From: DASSKO01 sp035690425
GTDB lineage: Bacteria; Actinomycetota; Actinomycetes; Propionibacteriales; Nocardioidaceae
DNA: 38,302 nt
Reading direction: 5' to 3'
NCBI GenBank assembly: GCA_035690425.1
Contig: DASSKO010000163.1
Location: 1 to 38,302, forward strand
The position numbers and the translations under genes are program-made. Numbering within the stretch: position 1 is the stretch's first letter; each line of letters opens with the position of its first letter. The notes under the pieces are model-generated. The model ran no database searches and had not been told where the DNA came from. It worked only from the letters and a program-made list of their open reading frames with translations. Below, in pieces: positions 15,532-23,649 of this stretch.

Positions 15532-15959
15532 GCGCGCCGGTGCCGGCGACCGCGGTGACGGCGCTGCTGCGGGCGCGGTCGGCGCTCGACGAGGCGGCCG
15601 CGGCGACTGAGCCGACCCAACGCTACGCAACCGCCCATGTCGCTGCGCTGCGAGCGACCGCGGCGCTGCTCGCGGTGCGCACCCACCCCTCGCCGCGCCG
15701 CGGGCAGCGTAACGCCTGGTCCTTGTTGGCCCGGGTGGCACCGGAGATGGCGGAGTGGGCGACGTTCTTCGCAGCCGGTGCCGGCAAGCGCGCCGCGGCG
15801 GAGGCCGGGCTGAGTCGGCTGGTCTCCGCCCGAGACGCCGACGACCTGGTGCGCGACGTCGAGCGTTACCTGCTGGTGGTGCAGCGTTCGCTCGGGGCAT
15901 CGGTCGAGCAGACGTTGTCTGCCTGGCCCGACCCGGCCGACCCGGCCGACGTCGCGTGA
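15528..15959 (+). CDS. SAV_6107-family HEPN-domain protein
   Basis: 143 residues, all helical. The match is to the HEPN family named after Streptomyces avermitilis SAV_6107, with R-Y-A-T-A-H-V-A-A-L-R-A-T-A-A-L at 32-47, A-P-E-M-A-E-W-A-x-F-F at 71-81 and a final R-D-V-E-R-Y-L helix. R32 and H37 form an R-X4-H pair like that of HEPN RNases; whether it is catalytic is unknown. The ATG at 15528 has GGAG 8 nt upstream and overlaps the small ORF before it. The LexA box 155 bp upstream puts it under SOS control. The family usually sits near the dcw region in actinobacteria; molecular function is not established. Confidence 0.82.
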   Translation: MSAPVPATAVTALLRARSALDEAAAATEPTQRYATAHVAALRATAALLAVRTHPSPRRGQRNAWSLLARVAPEMAEWATFFAAGAGKRAAAEAGLSRLVSARDADDLVRDVERYLLVVQRSLGASVEQTLSAWPDPADPADVA

Positions 15960-15987
15960 CCACCGGGGGCGCCGGCCGCGGGCACAC

Positions 15988-15993
15988 TAGGCT
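15988..15993 (+). promoter_or_regulatory. Possible -10 of the methyltransferase gene
   Basis: TAGGCT matches TANNNT and lies in the 76-bp gap between the HEPN and methyltransferase genes, about 42 nt before the GTG start. No clear -35 is present, so this may be a weak internal promoter. Confidence 0.35.
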
Positions 15994-16035
15994 GGTGTGG
16001 GTCCGTGCCCCACTCGCCATCGCAGGAGGCCAGCC

Positions 16036-16803
16036 GTGGTCGAGCATCTCTCCGCAGCGCATCACCGGCGTGGCGACGTCCGCACTGCCGTCGTCTGGGA
16101 CGGGCTGCAGGCCGCTCTGGACCGACACCAGGCGGAGATCTCCGGGCGCAGCCTCGACGTCCTCGACCTGGGCGGCGGCACCGGCGGCTTCGCCGTGCGG
16201 GTCGCGATAGCGGGGCACCACGTCACCGTCGTCGACCCCAGTCCCGACGCGCTGGCCTCGCTGGCCCGGCGCGCGGACGAGTCCGGGGTCAGTGGCCGGG
16301 TGCGGGGGGTTCAAGGTGATGCGGCCGACCTTCTCGACGTGGTGGCCGCCGACAGTGTCGACCTGGTCCTGTGCCACGGTGTGCTCGAGGTGGTCGACGA
16401 CCCCGCCGAGGCGTTGCGGGGGGTCGCCGCCGTGCTGCGACCGGGCGGGCGGCTCAGCCTGCTGGTCGCCCAGCGGCACGCCGCCGTACTCGCCCGCGCG
16501 CTGACCGGCCACCTCAGCGAGGCGGAGCGGTTTCTCGTCGGTCCCGACAGCAGCGCGCGGGCCGGTGAGTCGTCGCCGCGTCGCTTCACCGACTCCGAGG
16601 TCACGGAGCTGTTGGACGCCGCCGGCTGCGACGTCGAGACCGTGCACGGCGTGCGGGTGTTCGTCGACCTGGTGCCGAGCTCGGCCGTCGAAGCCGAGCC
16701 CGGCGCAGCGGAGACGCTGCTGCGGTTGGAGGCCGAGGTGGCGGACCGCCCGGAGTACCGTGCGGTGGCTACGCAGCTGCATGTGCTGGCCGGCCGCCGC
16801 TGA
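16036..16803 (+). CDS. Class I SAM-dependent methyltransferase
   Basis: 255 residues from a GTG at 16036 with AGGAGG 6 nt upstream, which decides the start. Motif I is V-L-D-L-G-G-G-T-G-G-F-A-V (41-53), the acidic residue after strand 2 is D66 in V-V-D-P-S, then G-D-A-A-D-L-L-D-V and the C-H-G-V-L-E-V-V-D-D-P strand, then L-R-P-G-G-R-L-S-L-L-V. A C-terminal region with R-R-F-T-D-S-E-V and E-Y-R-x-V-A-x-Q-L-H matches the actinobacterial dcw-linked methyltransferases, whose substrate is not known. It follows the HEPN gene by 76 bp and converges on the L,D-transpeptidase gene. Confidence 0.88.
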   Translation: MVEHLSAAHHRRGDVRTAVVWDGLQAALDRHQAEISGRSLDVLDLGGGTGGFAVRVAIAGHHVTVVDPSPDALASLARRADESGVSGRVRGVQGDAADLLDVVAADSVDLVLCHGVLEVVDDPAEALRGVAAVLRPGGRLSLLVAQRHAAVLARALTGHLSEAERFLVGPDSSARAGESSPRRFTDSEVTELLDAAGCDVETVHGVRVFVDLVPSSAVEAEPGAAETLLRLEAEVADRPEYRAVATQLHVLAGRR

Positions 16804-16837
16804 GTCGGTCGGCGGCCGGACCGCACGTGTCGTTTGC

Positions 16838-16859
16838 CCTGGGCGCCGTCAGTCCCAGG
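16838..16859. terminator. Terminator-like hairpin between convergent genes
   Basis: CCTGGG (16838-16843) pairs with CCCAGG (16854-16859) across a 10-nt loop. It overlaps the last codons of the L,D-transpeptidase gene and ends the methyltransferase transcript. The stem is short, so this is tentative. Confidence 0.4.
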
Positions 16860-17616
16860 CGCCGTAGACGTGCACGACCAGGCGCTTGTTGGCGGTCAGT
16901 CGCCACAGCTGACGGGCGTCCTCGATGTAGAGATTGACGCAGCCGTGGCTGTGGCCCTCCCACGGGTTGACCATCAGGCCGGAGCCGTGCAACGCCTGAC
17001 CGCCGTCGAAGAACTGGCTGTAGGGCATCGGTGAGCCGTACAGGCTGCTGACGTGGTCCTTGTCGCGCCAGTAGACCGGGTGCACCCCCCGCCGAGTCTT
17101 GTGGTTCGAGGCGCCGCCACGCACCAGCCAGGAGTTCCACAGCCGACCGTGCTTCCACAGCGTCACCTGGTGGTGGCGGCGGTCGTAGCAGGCATGCCAG
17201 CCCGGCTTGGCGCACCGACTGCGTGCGCCGGCGAAGTTCCTGTTGGTCCGTGCGACCAACTTCGACCAGGTGGCATGGTTGGCCACCCCGGTCTGGCGCA
17301 CCCCGACCCGACGCTGGAACGCCCGGACCGCCGCCCGTGTCACCGGACCGTAGAGGCCGGTGGGGCGCAGGTCGAACAGTCGTGCCCGCTTGAGCCGGTG
17401 CTGCAGCTCGAAGACGTGGTCGATGTTGTACGCCGAGGTGTCCCGATCGCCAGGCCGGCTGACCTCGCGTGCGAACCGGTCCGTCATCGAGAAGCCACCC
17501 GCCGCCTGTGCGGGCTGGGCCACGACGATCCCGACCACGACCGTCGTGGCCATCGCCAGCGCGATCGTGACGACGCTGCTGACCAGCACCCTCCACACCC
17601 GCCACACCTGTTGCAC
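16849..17616 (-). CDS. Secreted L,D-transpeptidase with peptidoglycan-binding domain
   Basis: 255 residues from a GTG at 17616 with GGGAGG 6 nt upstream; an earlier in-frame GTG at 17691 lacks this. A signal sequence (hydrophobic 11-32) ends at A-Q-P-A-Q-A-A (33-39). A PG_binding_1 domain covers about 65-122 (L-Q-H-R-L-K, then G-L-Y-G-P-V-T-R-A-A-V-R-A-F-Q-R). The YkuD catalytic domain follows, with H210-G-S-G and S-H-G-C-V-N-L (223-229; nucleophile C226). It would make or modify 3-3 cross-links or attach proteins to peptidoglycan outside the membrane. Tryptophan-rich C-terminal half. Its partner domain and nearby wall genes fit a cell-wall role. Confidence 0.92.
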   Translation of the reverse strand: MQQVWRVWRVLVSSVVTIALAMATTVVVGIVVAQPAQAAGGFSMTDRFAREVSRPGDRDTSAYNIDHVFELQHRLKRARLFDLRPTGLYGPVTRAAVRAFQRRVGVRQTGVANHATWSKLVARTNRNFAGARSRCAKPGWHACYDRRHHQVTLWKHGRLWNSWLVRGGASNHKTRRGVHPVYWRDKDHVSSLYGSPMPYSQFFDGGQALHGSGLMVNPWEGHSHGCVNLYIEDARQLWRLTANKRLVVHVYGAWD

Positions 17617-17942
17617 TATGCACCTCCCATACCGGGCGCAGTCCCTGCCGGTCGGCCGGCGGCGCCCACGCGTCGGCTGCTGCGCAGCCACTCACTGCAA
17701 GGACGCGGGACGCCGGACTTTGGTTGCAGACAATCCTCGTGACGTCTGCCACGTCGGCCGTTAGCGCCGGTACAGATGCGGGTATGAGGCCAGCCAGACG
17801 ACGTATCGCCTGGGCCGCGTTAGTCCGCCGTGGGCAGGCCAGCCGCAGGTTTGGCCCTCCGGGTTTCGGAGAGCTGAGAGGCTGCCTAGACTAGACCCAC
17901 GGTCGTGGGGATGACGATCGATCCACGATGTTGGAGGTCACC
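17617..17942. promoter_or_regulatory. Divergent intergenic region with DUF3040 promoter
   Basis: The 326-bp gap between the L,D-transpeptidase and DUF3040 genes has no convincing coding frame. TAGACT at 17887-17892 is a good -10 for the DUF3040 gene. Just after it CCCAC-GGTC-GTGGG (17896-17909) can form a hairpin or operator at the transcript start. Confidence 0.5.
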
Positions 17943-18368
17943 GTGCCGCTCTCCGAGGAGGAGCAGCGACTGCTCGCGGAGCTCGAGCAGGCGCTTGCCG
18001 ACGAGGACCCGAAGTTCGCCTCGACGCTGCGCGGATCCAGCATGCGGTCCAGACAGCGCCGGCTCGCGATTGCCGCCGGCGGCGGTTTCGCGTTCGGCAT
18101 CATCTTGCTGATGGCCGGCGTGATCATCCCACTGACCGCGGTGAGCATCGTCGGGTTCGTGGTCATGCTGGCCTCGGCGTACGTGGGACTGATGGCGTGG
18201 CGCAAGTCCAACCAGCCCGAGCCGCTGCGGCTGGTGGGCTCCGACGCGCAGCGTCAACCGGGCAACAAGCGTCCCGCCAAAACCAACCGCCAGCGGCCCT
18301 CCAGCTCGGCACCGTTCATGGCGCGGATGGAAGAGCGCTGGCGTCGTCGTCGCGAGTCTGGCTTCTGA
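17943..18368 (+). CDS. DUF3040 membrane protein
   Basis: 141 residues. It starts at GTG 17943 (GGAGG 5 nt upstream), which gives the canonical family opening P-L-S-E-E-E-Q-R-L-L and then D-P-K-F-A-S-T-L-R-G. An in-frame ATG at 17928 would add five residues ahead of this conserved start. Two membrane helices form a hairpin at about 45-66 and 70-86. The C-terminus is basic (ending R-W-R-R-R-R-E-S-G-F). DUF3040 proteins are actinobacterial, often near the dcw cluster, and of unknown function. Its last 53 bp overlap the 3' end of the convergent transglutaminase gene. Confidence 0.87.
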   Translation: MPLSEEEQRLLAELEQALADEDPKFASTLRGSSMRSRQRRLAIAAGGGFAFGIILLMAGVIIPLTAVSIVGFVVMLASAYVGLMAWRKSNQPEPLRLVGSDAQRQPGNKRPAKTNRQRPSSSAPFMARMEERWRRRRESGF

Positions 18369-20652
18369 CCGAGCGCCGAGCGTTCCACCGGCCGTAGCCG
18401 GCCCGGAGGGAGCGCGGCAGCACCCGTGCCCGCAGGCGGTCCATCCTCGACTCCTGCGATCGCAGCGCCTCCTCGACTCTGCCCAGGTCGTCGCGCAGCG
18501 ACTCTGCCGCTGCGGGGGTCCGCGCGAAGCGTGCCCGCTCGACCGCGAGGGCCAGCCGGTGCAGCGCGGCCTCGGCCGCCGCTGAATGCGCCAACTTCGC
18601 CTGCAGCAAGGCCGCGGTGCGGCGAGGGGTCGTCGTGGCGGGCCAGGTGCGCCGCAAGTCGATCACGGTGTCGCGCAGCTCGGCCCAGGCTGCCTCGGCC
18701 AGCTCACGCGAGCTGCCGGCACGTGACCAACGGCGTCGGCGTACCAGCGCCCGCAACAGAGCGGGTAGTGCCGCCGCCAGCACCAGCACGGCGGCGGCCG
18801 CGATGCCCACCGGCCCGGAGCCGCCGCCGGCGTCGTCACCGCCGGTGGTCGGGGCAGCGCCGGGGTCGAGCTCACGCTCGGGAAGGTTCGGCTCGGCCGT
18901 GGGGTCGGTCGACTCGGTGGGCTCTGCCGTCGGGTCGGTGGACTCTTCGTCGAGGTCGCCGGTGCTGTATCCGGGAGCCACCGATCCTTCGCGCGCGGCC
19001 GGCGTCGGCTCGAATCGGACCCAGCCGGCCCCTTCGAAGTAGAGCTCCGGCCACGCGTGCATGTCCGCGTAGGTGAACTGGTACTCGTCCTCGCCGACTT
19101 GGGTGCCACGTAGGAAGCCGACGGCCACCCGGGCCGGGATCCCCTCGTGGCGCGCCATCACGGCCATCGCCGCCGCAAACTGCTCGCAGTACCCGCGCCG
19201 GTCCCGGATCAGGAAGTCGACGAGAGCCGAGCTGCTGTGGCCGGAAGGCTGCTCGAGGGTGTAGACGAAGCGGCCGGGCTCTCGGAACCACTCCTGCAGC
19301 GCGACCGCCTTCTCGTACCGCGTCGCGACGCCGGTGATGGAGTCGGTCAGGTCGCCGACCTGCTCGGGCAGATCCTCGGGCAGGTCGGTGTAGGTGGCGG
19401 TGATCCGCGCGGCGATGCCGGTGGAGGTGGCGAGATCGTTGCTGGACGGCTGCGCGAACACCGACGTGAGGCGGTAGGAGAGGCCGGCTGTGGTGAGGTC
19501 GTCGTCGGCGGAGATGATGTCCATGGTCTCCGGGCTGTATCGCCAGTCGCCGTTGACCTGCACCGCGCTGGGTGCGTAGGGCGCGGGCAACCAGTCGGAC
19601 CGGAACGTCTCGGTGACATCGACCTCGAAGCTCTGGCGGCGCGTCGGGATCTGGGGATCCAGACCCGGCGGCGGCGCCAGTTGCTGGTCGACCTCGAACT
19701 GGGTGTCGAGCCGGCGTGGCGAGAACTGCCAGCGGCGGCCGTCGAACTCATCGAGTGCGGCCAGCCGGAAGTACTCCGGCGCCGGGCCGGTGGTGCGCAC
19801 GGTCATCGCGGGCTCGTTGGACAGCTCCCGCAGCTCGCGGCGGATGTCCACGATCGGGTTGCTGACGTTGACCGTGCCGCCGTCACCTGGTCCGTCGCCG
19901 TCGCCACGGCCGAACGCGCCGTCCGGGAAGCTGGGCAGCAGCAACGGCACCAGCGCAGCGACGCCGATGGCGAGGACACCGACCCGCTGCGCTGCGGCGC
20001 CGAGCGTCTTGTCGGTCACCCGGCGCTGGGTCTGCATCGTGACACCGGCGTGCGTGAGATGGCGCCCCCACTGGCCCAGCCGGCTCCGCTCGTCGGAGGC
20101 CAGCAGCATCACGAAACCGGCGGCAGCGACGACGAACGCCAGGGTGGGCACGCCGTCGGCAGAGATGGCGGCCGGCACCGTGTAGAGCGCCAGCAGGGGC
20201 AGGCCCGTCAGCGGCACCCGGTGCAGGGTCGCCGCGAACCAGTCGACCAGCATGTGGCAGGCGGCGATGCCGAGCACCGTGAGCAGGACCAGGCCGGTAT
20301 CGGCCGGCGCCGGTGGTGCCTGCGTCTGCGCGGTCTGCAGGCCGGACTCCAGCAGCAGCCGGATCGAGTCGGCCGCGGCGGGGGTCGGCAGAAAACCGAG
20401 CGCGGCCCCGTCGGCATACAGCGCGGTGATCCATACGAGCAGGGCCGCCAGCTGACCGACGAGAACCAGCCAGCCCGGCACCCGGGCAGCACGCAGTCCG
20501 CCGCCGGCCAGCATCGGCACCGCGGTGACCAGGGCGGCCGTGACCAGATAACCGGAGCCTTCGATCAGCGGGTTGAACGCCAGTGCGCAGGCGAGTGTCG
20601 TCAGCCAGGCCAGCGCGGCGATCTGCGTCTGAGTGCTCAGCTGCGACCTCAT
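18316..20652 (-). CDS. Transglutaminase-like membrane protein (TgpA-type, DUF3488/DUF4129)
   Basis: 778 residues. The N-terminal third has about six membrane helices (DUF3488-like). An extracytoplasmic region with a transglutaminase core follows: C489 in R-G-Y-C-E-Q-F-A-A-A-M and H532 in D-M-H-A-W-P-E-L-Y-F. The third-residue position reads R-F-E-P-T-P, Glu instead of the usual Asp. A linker with two S-T-D-P-T-A-E-P repeats, another membrane helix and a cytoplasmic DUF4129-like tail complete it. ATG 20652 overlaps the DUF58 gene's stop (ATGA). MoxR-DUF58-transglutaminase operons are widespread; their substrate is not established. The earlier open frame to 20754 overlaps DUF58 and was rejected. 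Confidence 0.9.
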   Translation of the reverse strand: MRSQLSTQTQIAALAWLTTLACALAFNPLIEGSGYLVTAALVTAVPMLAGGGLRAARVPGWLVLVGQLAALLVWITALYADGAALGFLPTPAAADSIRLLLESGLQTAQTQAPPAPADTGLVLLTVLGIAACHMLVDWFAATLHRVPLTGLPLLALYTVPAAISADGVPTLAFVVAAAGFVMLLASDERSRLGQWGRHLTHAGVTMQTQRRVTDKTLGAAAQRVGVLAIGVAALVPLLLPSFPDGAFGRGDGDGPGDGGTVNVSNPIVDIRRELRELSNEPAMTVRTTGPAPEYFRLAALDEFDGRRWQFSPRRLDTQFEVDQQLAPPPGLDPQIPTRRQSFEVDVTETFRSDWLPAPYAPSAVQVNGDWRYSPETMDIISADDDLTTAGLSYRLTSVFAQPSSNDLATSTGIAARITATYTDLPEDLPEQVGDLTDSITGVATRYEKAVALQEWFREPGRFVYTLEQPSGHSSSALVDFLIRDRRGYCEQFAAAMAVMARHEGIPARVAVGFLRGTQVGEDEYQFTYADMHAWPELYFEGAGWVRFEPTPAAREGSVAPGYSTGDLDEESTDPTAEPTESTDPTAEPNLPERELDPGAAPTTGGDDAGGGSGPVGIAAAAVLVLAAALPALLRALVRRRRWSRAGSSRELAEAAWAELRDTVIDLRRTWPATTTPRRTAALLQAKLAHSAAAEAALHRLALAVERARFARTPAAAESLRDDLGRVEEALRSQESRMDRLRARVLPRSLRAGYGRWNARRSVRSQTRDDDASALPSAP

Positions 20653-21938
20653 GGAGTGTCCCCGGCGGGCACGGTGAACCCGCGCAGCGGAGTGAGCAGG
20701 TCGCTCCACAGCAGCGCGACGCGGTCCTGCGGTGTGGCGACGACCACGCGCCACCTGTTGGCGCGGAGCTCGGCGACGGTGCGCTGGACGCGCTCTTGGA
20801 TCGCGGCACGCTCACCGGAGCCGGCTCCTGCCCACCCGCTCACGTCGATGACGATGGCGTAGCCGGCGGCCGCTCCCTGCGCCAGCCGGCGGACGGCGGA
20901 GAGATCGGAGGCCTCGAGCAACCCGAGGATGGCCACGATGACGCCGCTGCGGTCGTCGCGGCTGCGGGGGAGCTCCAGCGTGCGGCGACTGCTGGTGTCG
21001 ATGACGGCGAGCCGGTCGAGCAGGTCGTCGCTGTCACCGACCGCGCCCGAGCCTCGGTCGTGGAACTGCCCCACGGGGTCGTCGCCGGACTCGCTGACCA
21101 GCCGCAGTGCGTAGCCCTCGCGGGCCAGGTGCACGCCGATAGAGGCTGCTGCGGTCACCATCCACTCGAACGACGACCCGGGGCCGCTGCCCCGATGGGC
21201 ACTGGCCCGGGTGTCCATGATCAGCGTCGCACGGCTCTGGAACGGCTGCTCCTCGCGGCGCACCATCAGCTCACCGAGCCGGGCGCTGGACGGCCAGTGC
21301 ACGCGGCGCAAGTCGTCACCGTCGCGGTACTCGCGGACGGTGACGTCCTCGGCGCCGGCGGCGGCGAACGCGCGCGGGCGGTTGTCGCCGGTGCCGGACC
21401 ACTCGCCGCCGAGGTGGCCATGGGACAGCTGGTGCACCTGCGGGGTCACGGTGAGGACGTTGCGCGCCTGGAAGCCGCGGGTGAGCTCGATCAGACCGAA
21501 GGGGTCGCTGATCCGCACCCGCAGCGGTCCGAGGGTGAAGCGTCCGCGGACCTCGGAGCGCACGGTGTAGTTGATGTCCCGGTGCCAGCGCGGACCTGTC
21601 TCGTCCAGGACGAACCGAGGCCGGCTGCCGAGCACGTAGGGCACCTGGTCCTCGACCCGGACCAGGCTCGAGGGCAGCCGGCCGGTGTTCTGCAGCTGCA
21701 GCGTGACTCGGGTGGGTTGGCCCACCGCTATCCGGGAGGGCGTGAGTGACCGCACGCAGGACAGCCGGTAGCGGGCACGGCCGATCAGCACGACGGTGAT
21801 CACCGGGAGCAGCAGCACCAGGATGCCGACCGGCAACAGGTCCTTCTGCCCCAGCAGCACCGAGCACACCATGCAGGTCAGGCCGGCGGCCACGAACGCC
21901 CGCCCCCGAATGGTCAGCGCAGCGAATGCGTCACGCAC
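20649..21938 (-). CDS. DUF58-domain membrane protein
   Basis: 429 residues from GTG 21938, 8 nt past the MoxR stop. Two adjacent membrane helices near the N-terminus (about 10-50) precede a beta-rich region (Q-N-T-G-R-L-P-S-S-L-V-R-V-E-D). The DUF58 signature follows (V-R-E-Y-R-D-G-D-D-L-R-R-V-H-W-P-S-S-A-R), with R-A-T-L-I-M-D-T-R, a von Willebrand A-like strand, in the C-terminal part. The family always accompanies MoxR ATPases and is thought to act as their membrane-side partner. The open frame continues upstream inside moxR, but the family's usual start (short, then L-T-x-R-G-R) is here. Confidence 0.9.
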   Translation of the reverse strand: MRDAFAALTIRGRAFVAAGLTCMVCSVLLGQKDLLPVGILVLLLPVITVVLIGRARYRLSCVRSLTPSRIAVGQPTRVTLQLQNTGRLPSSLVRVEDQVPYVLGSRPRFVLDETGPRWHRDINYTVRSEVRGRFTLGPLRVRISDPFGLIELTRGFQARNVLTVTPQVHQLSHGHLGGEWSGTGDNRPRAFAAAGAEDVTVREYRDGDDLRRVHWPSSARLGELMVRREEQPFQSRATLIMDTRASAHRGSGPGSSFEWMVTAAASIGVHLAREGYALRLVSESGDDPVGQFHDRGSGAVGDSDDLLDRLAVIDTSSRRTLELPRSRDDRSGVIVAILGLLEASDLSAVRRLAQGAAAGYAIVIDVSGWAGAGSGERAAIQERVQRTVAELRANRWRVVVATPQDRVALLWSDLLTPLRGFTVPAGDTP

Positions 21939-21945
21939 GGGTCGG

Positions 21946-22947
21946 TCACCGACCGCTGCCCGGCCGGGGCCGGTGCTCCGGGCTGGGAACGGCGCGCACG
22001 ATGTCGGCGATGATGCGCTCCGACGAGCGCCCGGCCAGATGGGCCTCCGCGTTGGGCAGCACGCGGTGTGCCAGCACGGGGGAGGCCAGCGCCTGCACGT
22101 CGTCCGGGGTGACGTAGTCGCGGTTGTCCAGAGCCGCCCATGCGCGCGCGGCACGGAGCAGGTGCAGCGTGGCGCGCGGGGAGGCGCCGAGCCGCAGGTC
22201 GGAGGATCGGCGGGTCGCGGTGGTGACGCCGACCGTGTACTGCTGGACCGACTCGGCGACGTACACGGACTTGACCACATCGACGAGGCGAGCGACCTCG
22301 TGGGCGTCGGTGACGGCGTGGATGCGGTCGAGCGGATTGGTCTCGGTGCGGCTGCCCAGCATCGCGAGCTCGGCGGCCTCGACGGGATAGCCCATGGAGA
22401 CTCGGGCCATGAAGCGGTCGCGCTGCGCCTCGGGCAGCGGGTAAGTGCCCTCCATCTCGATCGGGTTCTGGGTCGCGATGACCATGAACGGCCGCTCGAG
22501 GTGGTAGGTGGTGCCGTCGACGGTGACCTGGCGCTCCTCCATGCTCTCCAGCAGCGCGGACTGGGTCTTGGGCGACGCCCGGTTGATCTCGTCACCGACC
22601 ACGATGTTGGCGAAGACGCCCCCCCGCCGGAACTCGAAGGCGCGGGTGTCCTGGTTGAAGACGGAGACGCCGGTCACGTCGGAGGGAAGCAGGTCGGGCG
22701 TGAACTGGATGCGCTTGACCGAGCAGTCGATCGAGCGGGCGAGCGCCTTGGACAGCATCGTCTTGCCGACGCCAGGCACGTCCTCGATCAGCAGGTGGCC
22801 TTCGGCGAGCAGCACGGCGATGGCCACTCGCACCACGTCGGGCTTGCCCTCGATGACGGTCTCGATGGAGCCGCGCACGCGGTCGACCACCTTCGCCAGG
22901 TGCTCGAGGTCGGCCGACGCCGAGGCGGAGTCCGTCGTGCCGTCCAT
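21946..22947 (-). CDS. MoxR-family AAA+ ATPase
   Basis: 333 residues from ATG 22947, which has GGAGG 8 nt upstream; ATGs at 22953 and 22962 are in frame but poorly spaced. Walker A is G-V-G-K-T (59-63) within I-E-D-V-P-G-V-G-K-T. Walker B is V-V-G-D-E-I-N-R-A (D119, E120), followed by the MoxR signature S-P-K-T-Q-S-A-L-L-E-S-M-E-E. Sensor 1 is V-I-A-T-Q-N-P-I and the lid domain holds R-A-A-R-A-W-A. It is a chaperone-like ATPase acting on partner VWA/DUF58 proteins. It heads a three-gene operon and is divergent from the dcw cluster across about 270 bp. Confidence 0.94.
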   Translation of the reverse strand: MDGTTDSASASADLEHLAKVVDRVRGSIETVIEGKPDVVRVAIAVLLAEGHLLIEDVPGVGKTMLSKALARSIDCSVKRIQFTPDLLPSDVTGVSVFNQDTRAFEFRRGGVFANIVVGDEINRASPKTQSALLESMEERQVTVDGTTYHLERPFMVIATQNPIEMEGTYPLPEAQRDRFMARVSMGYPVEAAELAMLGSRTETNPLDRIHAVTDAHEVARLVDVVKSVYVAESVQQYTVGVTTATRRSSDLRLGASPRATLHLLRAARAWAALDNRDYVTPDDVQALASPVLAHRVLPNAEAHLAGRSSERIIADIVRAVPSPEHRPRPGSGR

Positions 22948-23164
22948 CCCCATGACCTCCATCGACACTACGACCTCCCGATGTGTACCGCATGTGCCGG
23001 ACGATCCTTGCAAAAGCCGGGCCTGACCGTGGCCGAAGGCCGTAACGATGTGGTCACGGTAGCCCGCCGGACCAACTTGTGACCCGCGATCGGCCGCGGT
23101 GCCTTCCGGCCCGCCCACCGCGGGCGGGGATTGCTGCCGAAACACCCGGCTCGGATGGCCCATG

Positions 23165-23208
23165 TGGGGAAAAGTGGGGTACAGTGGAGCGCACTGGAGG
23201 AAGTGGAG
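23165..23208 (+). promoter_or_regulatory. MraZ operator repeats with dcw promoter
   Basis: Five TGGRG repeats: TGGGG at 23165 and 23175, and TGGAG at 23185, 23195 and 23204. The first four are spaced exactly 10 bp and the last 9 bp. MraZ of E. coli and other bacteria binds direct TGGGN repeats with 5-nt spacers, one helical turn apart, upstream of its own gene. TACAGT (23180-23185) within the array is a good -10, so MraZ binding should block the promoter. The last repeat also provides the mraZ ribosome binding site (GGAGG). Confidence 0.8.
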
Positions 23209-23217
23209 GTGGCTGCG

Positions 23218-23649
23218 GTGTTCTTCGGAACCCACACGCCCCGGCTCGACGACAAGGGCCGGCTCTTCCTTCCCGCGAAGTTCCGCGACGAGCTGGAGGA
23301 CGGCCTGGTGATCACGAGGGGTCAGGAACGCTGTCTCTACGTGTGGCCGATGGCCGAGTTCGGCAAGCTCACCGACCAGATGCGGCAGGCACCGGTGACC
23401 AACAAGCGGGCCCGCGACTACATGCGGATGCTCTTCGCCGGTGCGTCCGACGAGACGCCCGACAAGCAGGGGCGGGTGACCATCCCGCCGATGCTGCGCG
23501 AGTACGCCGCGCTGTCTCGGGACTGTGTCGTGATCGGTGCGATGAACCGGGTCGAGGTCTGGGACGCCGCCTCCTGGCAGTCCTACAACGAGGAGCAGGA
23601 GCAGGCCTTCGCCGACCTGTCGGAGGAGGTGCTGCCCGGCGTCTTCTGA
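23218..23649 (+). CDS. mraZ: Transcriptional regulator MraZ
   Basis: 143 residues from GTG 23218, with GGAGG 8 nt upstream; this gives the canonical start F-F-G-T-H-T-P-R-L-D-D-K-G-R-L-F-L-P-A-K-F-R. The two SpoVT/AbrB-like halves are visible, the second as D-K-Q-G-R-V-T-I-P-P-M-L-R-E-Y-A, each with the D-x-x-G-R core. It forms a ring-shaped oligomer that represses dcw transcription by binding the repeats just upstream. First gene of the cluster; normal length. Confidence 0.96.
   Translation: MFFGTHTPRLDDKGRLFLPAKFRDELEDGLVITRGQERCLYVWPMAEFGKLTDQMRQAPVTNKRARDYMRMLFAGASDETPDKQGRVTIPPMLREYAALSRDCVVIGAMNRVEVWDAASWQSYNEEQEQAFADLSEEVLPGVF

Noticed and set aside
19147..20862. 571-codon plus-strand frame opposite the transglutaminase gene
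   Set aside because: Low-complexity product and full overlap with a well-supported gene on the other strand.
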